From: Sympetrum striolatum
Taxonomy: Eukaryota; Arthropoda; Insecta; Odonata; Libellulidae
Length of the DNA stretch: 64,000 nt
Direction: 5' to 3'
Assembly (NCBI GenBank): GCA_947579665.1
Contig: OX388350.1
Coordinates: forward strand, 38,101,393 to 38,165,392
The translations under genes and the position numbers were made by a program. Positions within the stretch are counted from its first letter, which is position 1. Every line of letters begins with the position of its first letter. The notes under the pieces were generated by a model that made no database searches, was not told where the DNA came from, and saw only the letters and a list, made by a program, of their open reading frames with translations. This document shows positions 1 through 10,100 of the stretch, piece after piece.

Positions 1-272
1 CACCTCAAAGCAGCTGTTGCAAGCAATTTAATTGACGGTAAGCAACCTGTGGAGGTATTCCGCAACTCTCAGACCCGGCAAAGAGACGCACAACTCCGTT
101 CTTTCGTTTTGCGCGACCATAATTTCCCTGATTATTCATTCTCCCCTTTTGAGTTATTAGCGGCGGAGGAGAAATTCCCGCGGAGTTACCATACAACTTG
201 TTATCGTGGAGAAAATTATCCACCGAGTTACGTCACGGCCTTCCGCTACTTCCTCTGTTTTTATTCCGCGCC
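1..272. other. Anonymous flank of the first transposon
   Basis: Moderately GC-containing sequence with no recognisable gene or repeat. It ends at the TTAA that bounds the piggyBac-like element. Short frames on both strands overlap each other and carry no recognisable motif. Confidence 0.4.
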
Positions 273-640
273 TTAACACTAGAAGGACGGCGGTGGTCAT
301 TTGACAACTTTTCAGCGTTTTTCTTCAATTTTTTTTAGTTAAACATTTTTCAAATTTTTAAAACTCTGACTTTGTGTGATACCATCCCAAATTAATATGA
401 ACGAATTAAAATTTTGCTAACATAATGTGGTAATTTTTACATCATGTTATACCTAGGACGGATAGTGGTAATTTGACTACTTTCTCAAGGCGAATATTTA
501 CCTTTTTCTCCGATTTTTACTTTCTCCCTATACGTAGTATAGAGAAAGTATTGTATTCGCAAAAAAATTCGACCTCCAGATTTCGACGGAAATAGATGTT
601 TTGGGGCCCATAGAGCATGTTTTAGCTATTTTCCCGAACA

Positions 641-677
641 TGTCTGTCTGTGTGTCTGTCTGTCTGTCTGTCTGTGG
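641..677. repeat. (GTCT)n microsatellite
   Basis: Imperfect GTCT/GTGT array inside the left tandem-core element. The other copy has a CA/TG array at the equivalent position. Confidence 0.9.
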
Positions 678-840
678 TTAAAAAGTTTGTGGGCGCTCTA
701 TCTTAAAAAGTAATTATCCGATCATATTCAAATTTTATATTTAGAATTTTCCTAACAATGCCAAAAGTTGATTAGTTTTTGGTGAATATCGCTTAACTGG
801 AAGTTTCGGTTTATCCGGAACAAGATTTTATTTCTTAAAT

Positions 841-1374
841 ATCTCTGTAAGAATGCAATATAGGTATATACATTTACGCACAAAAGTTGTAGATAATGTA
901 CTTTACTACAACTTTTGTTTAAATCATTTTTTCGTAACACTGATTGTTTAGGAGTTATTCTCCAATAATGGTTAACCGGATGTTGTTTTTTACCCAGAAA
1001 TGGAAGTTTTTCATACATATCTCTGTCAAAATGCAATTTAGGTATATACATTTACATACAAAAGTTATAGATAATGTGTTTAACTACAACTTTTGTATGA
1101 AACATTTTTTCGTAACACTGATTGTTTAGGAGTTATTCTTGAATAATGGTTAACCGGAAGTTGTTGTTTACCCAGAAATTGAAGTTTTTCATACTTATCT
1201 CTGTCAGAATGCAATGTAGGTATATACAATTATGTACCAAAGTTTTAGATAATGTTTTTACTACAAAGCTTGTATGAAACATTTTCCTATAACAATCATT
1301 GTTTTGGAGTTATTTATATATTACCGGCATAGGCTTATGTTTTCAATAAATACGGAGAAAGTCATGTGTTGGCC
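841..1374 (+). repeat. Three 178-bp tandem units
   Basis: The landmark ATCTCTGTNA recurs at 841, 1019 and 1197, an exact spacing of 178 bp twice. Each unit carries GGTATATACA, an ACTACAACTTTTGT-like stretch, TTGTTTAGGAGTTATT and (units 1 and 2 exactly) GGTTAACCGGA; the third unit is the most diverged. The unit corresponds to part of the 317-bp unit of the other copy (61713-62356). Confidence 0.9.
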
Positions 1375-1572
1375 ACATCAGATTTTTTTTATATATCCAG
1401 TAGATATTTATATTTGCATAAATTATTACATTTAAACCATATAAATGATGTTTCAAAAGAACTTGAGCTGAGCGTGACTATTATTCAAAGCCTTATACAG
1501 TAAAAATAATGAACTCTTAGCTGTATCTACAAATTTGTTTATAAACTAAAACTAACTAACTAACTTCTTTTT

Positions 1573-1607
1573 CTGAGGATGGTGCTGTGACACCGAAACC
1601 GGTAAAC
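1573..1607 (+). ncRNA. Hammerhead ribozyme-like motif (Penelope-type)
   Basis: CTGAGGA (1573-1579) fits the catalytic core CUGANGA. A single T is followed by GGTG (1581-1584), a six-base loop, CACC (1591-1594), GAAA (1595-1598), self-complementary CCGG (1599-1602) and TA. Thus stem II has four perfect pairs and the GAAA box is intact. CCGG could form stem III only by dimerisation, as proposed for the minimal hammerheads of Penelope-like retroelements. The extra base between core and stem II departs from the textbook motif but recurs at the other loci in this window. Downstream AATTGTGGAATT is shared with the 18.0-kb locus. Activity is unproven. Confidence 0.5.
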
Positions 1608-1918
1608 AGTTATATTAAAAAAAATTGTGGAATTAGTACAAGTGTGTTTTTATTATTTTATTTTTTATTTTTGGTGTTTTTTAAAAATGAAGTTCCACCA
1701 AGTAACACCAGAATTGATTTCTTTCTTGTCTATAAACTATCGATCGATTGAGAAACAGTAATTTAATGTTGTTATAAGTATACAAATATGCCTAAAGTAA
1801 GCTATAAAACTCCTCCAAATGCAAAGAAGCGTTAAAATAGGTATTGAGAATCGAAGTGGTCAAATTATCACTACCCATCCTTCTAGGTAGAGCGAAACTC
1901 CCGTCCTTCTGGTGTTAA

Positions 1919-2310
1919 CCCGCTGGGCCCTTAAAAACCCGTCAACGCTGCCTCCGAGGCTGAGGGACGCACTCAATCAGCGACGTTTTCCGCAATTAAA
2001 CAGCGACTCCTCGCGCGATTCCCTGCCAAGTCGAGTTCCCCTACGCGGTGTCGTATGAAGAGGAAGAGTTGATGGTTTAACACGTGCAACACCGCAAGTG
2101 GTAGAGTGAGAACGCGGTGTCCAGACTCCGGTGTTGTTAAATTGAGATGACAAGGGGGAAGTTTTTATTGCATGGGATTGTCTCTGGGGAGGTGGTGTGG
2201 ACGGCTCTTCCGGTTGTCTTCGGTGAGAGGATGTTTTCCCAACCTCTAGGGCTCGATGATGTGTCGGTCGTAGTTATTTTATTGCAGCGGGTTCGATCGG
2301 CGTGCTCTAA
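1919..2310. other. GC/CpG-richer island
   Basis: Local rise in G+C and CpG against AT-rich surroundings, including CACGTG (2080-2085) and repeated GCGGTGT words. There is no coherent reading frame. Possible host regulatory sequence; function not shown. Confidence 0.35.
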
Positions 2311-3139
2311 TGTATTGCAATATTGAAGCTAGGGTCACCAAGAACTAATGGCCTAAACGTGCAGAAAATACTCATGAGTAGGTTGACTACTCAAGTTTGT
2401 GCACACACAAAAATTTCGTTTATAATGTAAGTATCTCGTGCAGAAATGGACCGTAGGTTTTTTTGCGTATCTAGTTAACTTGCGGACTTAATGAAAAATA
2501 CATGCTCTCAAACATTAAAGTTCAAACGAAATTAAATTATACTCTAATATAATATTTTATGAGAACCACTTGATTATATTCTGTACAAGTCATAACTTAT
2601 GTCACAAAGGCGGAAGTAATACATTTGCATTGAACTTTCATAGCTATTAAAAAATCTGCAGTCCACGATAACATAATACCGTAATGTAACAAATTATAAC
2701 ACCGGGTACAATTCCCTCTGTTATACATGCATTTCAATATTTTGATTTATTTAATAATGCTTATGGTATTCGAGTCATAAAGGAAGTCATAAATGTATAG
2801 AGATCGTCCTGAACATAGATTGGGATGCTAAAACATCTACCATTCCTTTGTTTCAAGTTTCAGTTAAAATTATGGACAATTTAATCAAACCTTTACCGAA
2901 AGTTTCTGAAAATTTTGCGTAGTTAAGAGAAAATAAATAGAACATTCCTATTACCCCAGCGGATTTTCTTCTGATGCTCGAGACCTTCTAAGTCAGTAGA
3001 CATTAATGCAAATTACTATCTATGACATATGACTAGTATTTTGATACCCCTAAAGTTACCTTCAGTAGATATTTATGAAGTCGCACCAAATTGCCGAGTT
3101 GTAGAGGGAAATATCAAGCAAATCATTCATGTCATATCT
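2311..3139. other. No recognised feature
   Basis: AT-rich unique-looking sequence. No ORF, hairpin or family match seen. Confidence 0.4.
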
Positions 3140-3720
3140 ACACAGTTCCGACGCCAATAGATGGTCCATAGGGAGGCACAGGTGACATAGATCATCGAAG
3201 TAAAGCATCGTTTACTCCCCATATTTCTCACCGCGAAACGTTGAAACAACCGAGGTAATAACACTCCGCGCCGCAAAAGATGACACTATCGCCATTTTCG
3301 AAAAGACCACGGTCATTGGCCTTTTATGACAACAGCCTGTAAATCCAACGCGGATTCACAGGCGATGAAATCGACTCCAACTCACGTCAGCTGGTGGAGA
3401 AACGAGACTTGAAATGCGGGAAGCGCAGGAGGCGTCCGGAGCCATAAAGCGGTTGAGCCAATTTCACACCAAGAACAGGGCTCAAAATCGCGGCCGCAGT
3501 GTATCCTACGGCACTCGTTTTTTCCTGCGGTGTCCACCGCAGAGGGCGCTCACCGCAAATTCGTTATTCTGCTACCGTGCAGACAGGGGTTTTGAATAGC
3601 GGTTTTGGTGTCCACACATCGGGAAAATATGCCCGCAGCTATTCCGTTTTTTTCCGGTCGGTTAGAGGAGCAGACGTTGCCGCTGGAAGGGGTAAGATGC
3701 GCTAATGACCCTCCGAAAGA
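3140..3720. other. GC/CpG-richer island
   Basis: CpG-bearing stretch (for example CCGCGCCGCAAA near 3268 and GCGGCCGC near 3490). Overlapping short frames exist in several phases but none has a recognisable motif, which fits composition rather than coding. Confidence 0.35.
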
Positions 3721-3894
3721 TTTATTATTTTTTATTTTTCTCCCGAGGAGGTTATGTGGTAAAGTTGTAGTTGGAGGTAACTTTCAAGAGTGCAATAATA
3801 AGGAGCCACGACGTTATGGAAAAGTAACATTTACGGCTAAGGATGTCTACCCCATTTCAACAACATTTTAACACCGTGAAGATCAATAGAAACA

Positions 3895-3979
3895 GACTTC
3901 GGTTTATCCGAAATTTTCGTTGTCCGAAACGGCCTCCGGCGCCATCCCGATCATTTTGGATAAACGGGAGTTTACTGTA
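3895..3979. mobile_element. Solo end of a pogo/Tigger-like element
   Basis: The segment contains GTTTATCCGAAATTTTCG, TTGTCCGAAACGGCC, then GGATAAACGGGAGTTTACTG ending at 3977 and a TA. Read in reverse this is the familiar pogo-family terminus CAGTAAACTCCCG followed by TATCCGAAA-type blocks. No matching opposite end was found within several kilobases, so this is probably a truncated copy. Confidence 0.6.
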
Positions 3980-4134
3980 ATAAATCATTACTTCAATTTA
4001 TAATTCAACTTTTAGCAATGCAATTTTATCTATTGGCGTATTAACTTGTTGTAAATAATTATTAGTTAAAGAAAATGTCTAAACATGTACCAAAATTGTC
4101 GTTACTTATATAGTTAAATGACCTAAAGTAGACT

Positions 4135-4300
4135 TTCATAGGAAAAGACTGAAGAAGACAAAGGCGAAAGACGTTAGATAACATACAGAGTGGGGTTAGT
4201 TACCAAAAAACGAAAGAAATAGTATTTGACAGGGCATATTGAGGCACATGAACCTAACGAAAAGCAGAACACTCATGTTGTTGTCATCGCTAATGTAGGT
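4135..4300 (+). mobile_element. LINE family A fragment: ORF2 C-terminus and 3' UTR
   Basis: Around 4200-4230 one frame reads VSYQKTKEIVFDRAY, resembling the YxxMKxxAxDRxxW tail of insect non-LTR ORF2 proteins. It is followed by GGCACATGAACCTAACGAAA and GCAGAACACTCATG (4240-4284). The same 3' motif, GCACATGAACYTACYGAAAG then GTAGAACA, occurs on the minus strand at 6.3, 17.0, 17.3 and 61.1 kb. Strongly degenerate and 5'-truncated. Confidence 0.55.
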
Positions 4301-6289
4301 TCATATTCATTTTCTCTTGATTCATCCGCTCATATTCCATACAATGTATCATACTATATATGACAAGCAAGCACTATTAGTATGATAGGTAATATTCGTA
4401 GAGTCATTGTGCTCTACTTAAGTGGTATTACGAGGAAATAAGTAAGTGGAAATTTAAGAGGGCTCATTGAGGAATGACAGCAAACTACTTCACTCTTTAT
4501 CCTAGAAGGCTTCCTTCCCTCTCCACTTCTTGTACCACTATGGGACTGTAGATCAAAACAATCTCCATGATGATGAATTTACCGACTGATTTAATTACTG
4601 AGTGAAGATGCTAACTATTTAATCGAGTATTGCAAATTGTAGATTAACTTCACCAAACTTAGCTCATATTCGTGAAAGCAATGAAATTCACTTTGCAGGG
4701 CCTATTGTTGAAATTCAATCATTGAACTGTTTAATGTGTATCCTTAAAGTTAATATGTGTGCTGAGGTTTGCCCCTCCTTACATTTTTAAAAGAAATCTT
4801 CCATCTTCTTTTGAACTGTTGACTATCTATAGACAAAGAGATAATCTATAAGGGTACCAATTGATAAACATGAAAAAAATATACTCTTGATTTGTATAGG
4901 CTAATTTTGTATGCATGCGAAGGTGTAGATTTCCTTGTAACGCTAGAGTTCTTATTAACAGAATAGCAAGGCTTTAATAACTCTCCATACATATAACGAC
5001 TCCCATATTCAGTATTTTGTGCAATTAATGGTATCTCTAATAAAGTAAATGGAAATATCAGCGCACTTCCTTAAACTCACGCATGACTTTTCTTCCTCAA
5101 TTTTATTTATCTTAATTATATATTTCTCTGAAACATGGAGGAAAGGGACTCTTTGAGCAAATTAATTTGACTTTAGAAGGGAAGTTTCGCGTCTAGCTTC
5201 AGTGAAAGAAACTTTCTTTACACGCCCACTTACGATGGTTGTGATTTAATTTATTTTTTAGCTTTTACAAAGCACTTCCACTTTAAACTGTAGACAAAAA
5301 TCTAATTTTCTTGAAGATTTTCGAAATTTTCATAACATTTCAAGTTACGTGAAGTTGAACTTCACGTCATAAACTTGCTGCGGTAATTTAGGTATCACCT
5401 CGAAGATTTTAATTATTAATTTCTTCCTGCTTCCTCAACTGAAACTTTTCTTGGAAGAGTTTAAATCAGTATAACGGAAGTAAATTTTTGTTGCAGTATA
5501 TTTCTGATTAATCCTCAGGAAATTAGGTGAATTGATTGATGAACATTTTATGGATGTTTCTAAATGGGTATATTCGCTGCCTTCCACATTAAAATGAATT
5601 TCTTAGTTCTTATTCATTCCATCTAATGAATTTTTTTTTTTAATGTCTTTGTAAACTTATCAATGACATAAATTATTCACGTGAATTTCACTCTGTAGCA
5701 ATCTTACGTGATATATATTGAATACCTGCATTGTTTTGCTATTTAATTTTAATGACGTTAACAGATGATACTCCACATCTTAACTGTATACTTTCAAATC
5801 ATATTATTTCTCATCACTCAAAATGTTATGCATTTTTTTGGAACTCAGTTAACTATGTCTTATACTTTTCCAAATGTTCATAATAGAAGCTTTCACTTTA
5901 GCACAGAAAGAAGGAATATAGAGAGGAAAGTAAATCAAATGAACATTTTCTATATTTTGTGCAATGAGCCAACGAAAAGTATTCCATTCATCTATACATT
6001 ATTATTAGTATGGAGGAATTACATTACAAATGGGTCAGCAAGCTGTTGCATTGTAAACATATATATGTATTTTCAAGACAGAGCAATATTATGAAGGTTA
6101 CATACAATAGACGATGGAAAAAGTGAACTCATTTTTCCAGTATATAAGTACAAGAAAGATGCAAAAAATCCTTAATTCTTGGCGGAGGTTTTACGCTATA
6201 GGTGAGAGATTAAAGATGCCTAAAGAAATACATTCCATTATTTTTACGTTTTAAATTTCCAATGTCCCTTTTTGGCGGTTATACGTAAA
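4301..6289. other. AT-rich, no recognised feature
   Basis: Long A/T-rich stretch with T runs (5632-5641). A 109-codon frame at 5765-6094 has no recognisable motif and the composition of surrounding non-coding DNA. Confidence 0.4.
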
Positions 6290-6612
6290 TTTCATGCATA
6301 CATGAGTTCTCTACCATAGGTTTGTGTGCCTCAATATTCCCTATTCATTACCATTTTTTTCGTTTCTTGGTAAATGTCTCACCCCTTGTCTCATCTAATA
6401 TATTTTTCCTTAACTTCCTTCTGTGTTTTCTCTTGTATTCTACCCTCAGTTACCTTCTCTAGCAGTCCTTCTCTCTCAATATTTGACCCAACAATTTCCT
6501 CTGGTGTCGCCCAATTATTTCAATTAAAACCTTTCCCCAACCATCCCTTGTATCTTGCACGTGTTTTTTCCTATTAACCCAACTCCAATGTTTGGATTTC
6601 CTGTTCTCTTAC
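6290..6612 (-). mobile_element. LINE family A fragment: ORF2 C-terminus and 3' UTR
   Basis: On the minus strand the remnant reads WVNRKK, a GMVGE-like box, VLIEIIGRHQRK, GQILRE and then LLEKVTEGRIQEKTQKEVK. This follows the insect LINE C-terminal pattern of a WVxK segment, LIExIxxRQRKWxGHILR and LLxxVIEGR(I/M)xGKR. It continues into the family 3' motif (CACACAAACCTATGGTAGAG, near 6305-6333) and ends about 6290. Frameshifts and stops make it non-functional. Confidence 0.7.
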
Positions 6613-7059
6613 GGTTCAAATAAATTTTATTGAGAATATATATTATCCTTAATATATGATATTTTTTACCAATTATATAATTACCAAAATTATGTTTACT
6701 CTTACCAGTAAGTTATGGGGATTTCAATCAGTTTTAGAACTTCTTCCAGGTCGGTGTAATTGCTCTTGATGTCAATCAGCCTCTCTATTTTTCACCTCGA
6801 TTCCAATCAATCCCAATCATGTTCTTAGATAATTTCCATGACAGTATCGTAACTTAGAAATAGAATTTACCATGCACAATGCACAAACTGAAGATTCATT
6901 TTATTGATTTATCATTCGAAGTCAACCATATTTTAATTAATATCATTTTTCTTAGTTCCTGTTACATCCAGTTGTACTTGTAATACTGCATACATCTTGT
7001 ACAATGTATGTACAATTAACCATTTACAAAAAACAAAATTACTATGTAAAATTTCATAT

Positions 7060-7152
7060 GTATGACTACAGAGGTTAGGTGTAAGAGAGGCCCACCAGGG
7101 CCTAGCATCGCCGCAATAAAGGGTCTAATAATAATAATTATAATAATAATAC
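7060..7152 (+). mobile_element. LINE 3' end with (TAA)n tail
   Basis: A perfect hairpin, AGGCCC-ACCA-GGGCCT (7088-7103), is followed by AATAAAGGGTC and a TAA/TAAT array (7125-7151). A 3' hairpin, a polyadenylation-like AATAAA and a short simple-repeat tail are typical of several non-LTR clades. No coding part is recognisable upstream, so the family is unassigned. Confidence 0.5.
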
Positions 7153-7264
7153 ATCTTAGATTACGAGTCAATCTCCATCTTCGAAGCAAATACATTAACC
7201 AGAAAGAGAGAGAAAGGTTCGTATTCCTCGAAGGTCAATGGTGGCTGTCGATTGAGAACGAACA

Positions 7265-7560
7265 TATAAATTAACTCGCGGAGATAGGCCGCGAGGTTCA
7301 CTAACCTTCCGTCCTGGCGGTGTTGTTGAACCTTTTTCAGTCGGAGAAGTCGGGCCGCAGCTGACGGGCGGCGTCGTCGGTTAAAGGCGGCGCCGATGAC
7401 TTGTTGGACGCTTGCCCAGCGATGTCCCGTTAATCTGAGGAAAAGGAAAGAGAAGAGTCAAACGAAGAAGAAAAATATTACGAGATGAGCGATCGTATGC
7501 AAAGGGTTGCGTTGGTGAATGGAGAGAAAGGTCAGCGGGTGTGGAATGCGATTAGTAGTG
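7265..7560. other. GC/CpG-richer island
   Basis: Dense CpG around 7330-7420 (GGGCGGCGTCGTCGG, GGCGGCGCCGATGA). No frame of note. Candidate regulatory element on composition alone. Confidence 0.35.
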
Positions 7561-7621
7561 ACTCTAATTGGATAAAAGGAATCAAAGTTCGTTCACGGTG
7601 ATCGTGCGCCTTTACTCGCTG

Positions 7622-7800
7622 TTATTTATTTATGTACAATTCGTTGCAATTTGTTCAGTGTATCAGGTGAAAACGAACAAGGGGAATGTAGTAAGAAAAC
7701 AGTACAATCTGTCCGGCATTCCTCCAAGGAAGGGAGGGAAACCATTCCTATAACCTCCCGTGGACAGTACACTTTAAATAGGTCAACCTACATACAAATA
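7622..7800 (-). repeat. Repeat family B copy (probable LINE 3' end)
   Basis: In the reverse direction it shares AGTGTACTGTCCACGGGAGG, GGAATGCCGGACAGATTGTA and an ATAAATAAATAA tail with 23380-23575. The shared core is about 80 bp (7693-7770). A common tail of short AAATA units suggests a non-LTR 3' UTR. No coding sequence is attached. Confidence 0.6.
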
Positions 7801-7850
7801 TACTAACACCAACACGGAGCAAAGATATAGTCAATTGAAATAATTCATAC

Positions 7851-8207
7851 TACAGTCGCCCTTCGCCATTTCGCGCTTAGACTTTCGCGGGTTCACTCTA
7901 TCTCGGTTTTTCAAACATTCAAATTCATTAAAAAGAAACGATAATTGTTACCATCAATTTTTTCTTATTTTCTTTTATTTTTTCAAATATAATGGGTAGT
8001 TTAAGTATTATGTGTAACAACTGAAAGGCGTTATTTCATTTCTAGAGGCCCTAATAATATTAACAAATTTATTTAGGTCGTAAACAGGTATTAAGCTCTG
8101 ACTACGAAAATATTCGATTTATAAATAAAGAATCCTACTTCGCGGAAATTCATCTATTGCAGTAGAGTCTGGAACGGATTAACCGCGATGAACGAGGGCC
8201 GACTGCA
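7851..8207. mobile_element. Pogo/Tigger-like MITE, complete
   Basis: Left end CAGTCGCCCTTCGCC (from 7853, preceded by TA) and right end CGAGGGCCGACTG (to 8205) form terminal inverted repeats. Subterminal words TTCGCGGGTTCACTC on the left, and GTCTGGAAC and GGATTAACCGCGATG on the right, match the conserved ends of Tigger-type elements (TTAATCNGTTCCAGAC; CGCGGNTTCACTC). The element is 353 bp, too short for a transposase. A second, inverted copy lies at 56807-57164. The right flank is CA instead of TA, consistent with later decay. Confidence 0.8.
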
Positions 8208-8984
8208 CGTAAAATATTGTACATTATACTGCATGGATGGTAATGGGCATGCTTTCGTAGCATACATTTACATTATGGAGATATTAGTCTATCATAGACC
8301 TCTTTTCAATTCGGTTTACCTAAGTAGGTCTAGAGTTAACCAATCAATTCTAAAGATTCCCATCCCTCGTCCTTAATCATCTATATAACACTCATTGATT
8401 TATCGTAGCAAATAAAAAAAACTTATCTCCTTTCGTTGTACTTTTAATAGTAATATAATTCCAGAATACGACACTTGTCGGCAGGGTTCCATAAACTACA
8501 TCAATATATATTAATAGATGAGGCTTAACTAGCGCATAGCTACATAGCTCGCGAATTTTTTCTTCGCTCCTACCTGATTCGCTTAACGAAGTTGAATTTT
8601 TCAGAAGCTTTTATTATGGACACATATACTATCGATGTAAGTATTCCATGATAAATCGTGAGAGTTACTCCAAGAAATACTCTTTCCGAGATATGCGTGA
8701 CAGAATGGTTTTTCGAATCCTACAGAAATGACGTTTAAGGAATACAGAGATGAGAGGCATTCATAAAGTATGAAACTTAAAATGTGCCATAATTGAGTAA
8801 AAATATTTAATCAGTTATTTATACGGTAAAAATCCGAACGTAGAAGTAGTCAGTCGGGCAGAAAATTGTGAGGATGGGTAATGAAAGGAATTATCTCAAA
8901 AAACTTATTGCTTTCATCTTTCCCATAGGCGATAAATTAAATCGTGCAAACTGATGAAGGAAATGGATAACAACTGGTTAGCAA
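8208..8984. other. No recognised feature
   Basis: AT-rich with no repeat partner or frame of interest in the window. Confidence 0.35.
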
Positions 8985-9378
8985 CCAGACTAGCTAATCA
9001 GTTTTTTCACTTCACTTTCCCATTTATTTATTTAAGGAAAAAAACTTCAAGAGAAATATTCGATTTTTCGATTTACCTACTTGTCACAAGATTTCAGCTT
9101 GACGCATCAAGTAAGACGTAGAAATAGTATGCCACTTCATTTCCCGTAAAGAATTTTAATTTAATTTCAATAAATTTTAACTCATGTCCGATTTACTCGT
9201 CATTAGGTTTCAACCTGGCATTCAGTTTGACATAACAAGAATGGCATAGAAATAGTATGGCGCTTTCTTTCCCGTAAAGAATTTTAATATAGTTTAACTA
9301 ATTTTCGATGTATGTACTTGTCATGAGATTTCACAGTAACATTCAGCTTGGCAAATATAGAAGAAATGGTATGCCTCT
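8985..9378. repeat. Degenerate minisatellite, unit about 128 bp
   Basis: The word GAAATAGTATG occurs at 9121 and 9249, and as GAAATGGTATG at 9363. CCCGTAAAGAATTTTAAT occurs at 9143 and 9271, exactly 128 bp apart. GTCATnAGRTTTCA-like words precede each unit. A weaker partial unit (CTTCACTTTCCC) starts near 9010. Roughly two and a half to three copies with visible divergence. Confidence 0.8.
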
Positions 9379-9394
9379 AAAAAGATAGCGCATT

Positions 9395-10100
9395 ACGTAA
9401 TACTTCTTCTGGGCTTCGGGCAATTTTAGTCAGGAATCTTTTCATCAACCTCCCGCAGGAGATACGCAGCAAATTTTGGAGACATGAATAAAATTTTTCG
9501 GGCAAACAAGCAACGCCTCGGCACCTCTGGGAGACTGGAAACTCTCGCAGTGAATGGAAGAAAGGACCAGCTGGAAGCGACTTGGATTCCAAGGACGACC
9601 ACTACTCGGAACACTCACAATCAGTTTCATTTGCATCAGGTCCGAGACTTGCAATCTCACTCGCCTCCTATTCATGTGTTTATCTCCCAGCATTTTGTTG
9701 TCGACTTGCCAAATCGGGTACAATAAAATCCGCTTCCGCAAACCTCTTGTCACTTTTGAGGCTCCAGACGGGAGCCTTGAGGGACTCGCTAACTATGCGA
9801 TTTGTCAGCTTCCCTCTAAAGATGCTATCTTCCCGCGACTCCTTTTAAGTGTGTCTCGGTCGGGTCTCGAACTCCAATCCAGCCGGTTCTAGTTGGTTTT
9901 AGACGGAAATATCGCCAGTCATGGGGACGACCTGAGGCGCCTTATATGTAACTCCCTGACCTCAATCTCACAGCCTGGAGAAGAAAGCCAGCGAGACTAT
10001 TACGCAGAATTGGTAGAAGCAGCGCATTTTTCCTTTGGTTATTGCTCTTATATGGATTCCAAGATATCGCATATTTATCCTGAGACCCCAACTATATGTT
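9395..10100. other. GC-richer island with overlapping short frames
   Basis: Seven overlapping short frames on both strands (up to 112 codons) lie here. That is expected of GC-richer non-coding DNA with fewer stops. None has a recognisable domain. It contains repeat family C at 9738-9882. Confidence 0.35.
9738..9882 (+). repeat. Repeat family C, copy 1
   Basis: Shares AAACCTYTTGTCACT, TTGAGGCYCCAGA, ACCTTGAGGG-like and GATTTGTCARCTTC words in the same order with 12862-12986. Unclassified; the end GGTCGGGTCTCGAACTCC loosely resembles a reversed Pol III B box, but no A box was found. Confidence 0.6.

Larger units (their letters stand above)
513..1391 (+). mobile_element. Tandem-core interspersed element, left copy (HINE/DINE-1-like architecture)
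   Basis: This repeat matches 61495-62563 in inverted orientation. In order it has: a 31-bp imperfect palindrome (519-549, ACTTTCTCC arm and GAGAAAGT arm); a conserved block with ATTTCGACGGAAAT and TTTTGGGG (about 580-605); a GTCT microsatellite (641-677); a conserved GTGGGCGCTCTA block (689-700); three 178-bp tandem units; and a terminal segment with GGAGAAAGTCATGTG and GGCCACATCAG followed by a T run (1354-1388). The end segment can form a short ATGTG/CACAT hairpin. A palindrome at one end, a microsatellite and a tandem core are typical of Helentron-associated elements such as DINE-1, but I see no Rep/helicase and cannot prove that class. No coding capacity. Confidence 0.8.
273..1918. mobile_element. 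piggyBac-like non-autonomous element with TTAA target duplication, containing nested repeats
   Basis: TTAA at 273-276 is followed by CACTAGAAGGACGG (277-290). The mirror image, CCGTCCTTCTGGTG (1901-1914), is followed by TTAA at 1915-1918, so the terminal inverted repeats agree at 13 of 14 positions and the duplication is exact. Each end also has a second, internal copy of the motif: 446-480 (CCTAGGACGG then GTGGTAATTTGAC) and, inverted, 1855-1893. TTAA duplication is the hallmark of piggyBac and also occurs in Kolobok; the repeated GGTCATTTGAC-type motif is familiar from piggyBac MITEs. No transposase frame is present. About 880 bp of the interior is a separate inserted element (about 513-1391), and a hammerhead-like segment near 1573-1607 also lies inside, so the original element was probably under 800 bp. 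Confidence 0.75.

Noticed and set aside
513..1390. CRISPR-like array
   Set aside because: Units of 178 bp are contiguous with no spacers, and the sequence is eukaryotic in character.
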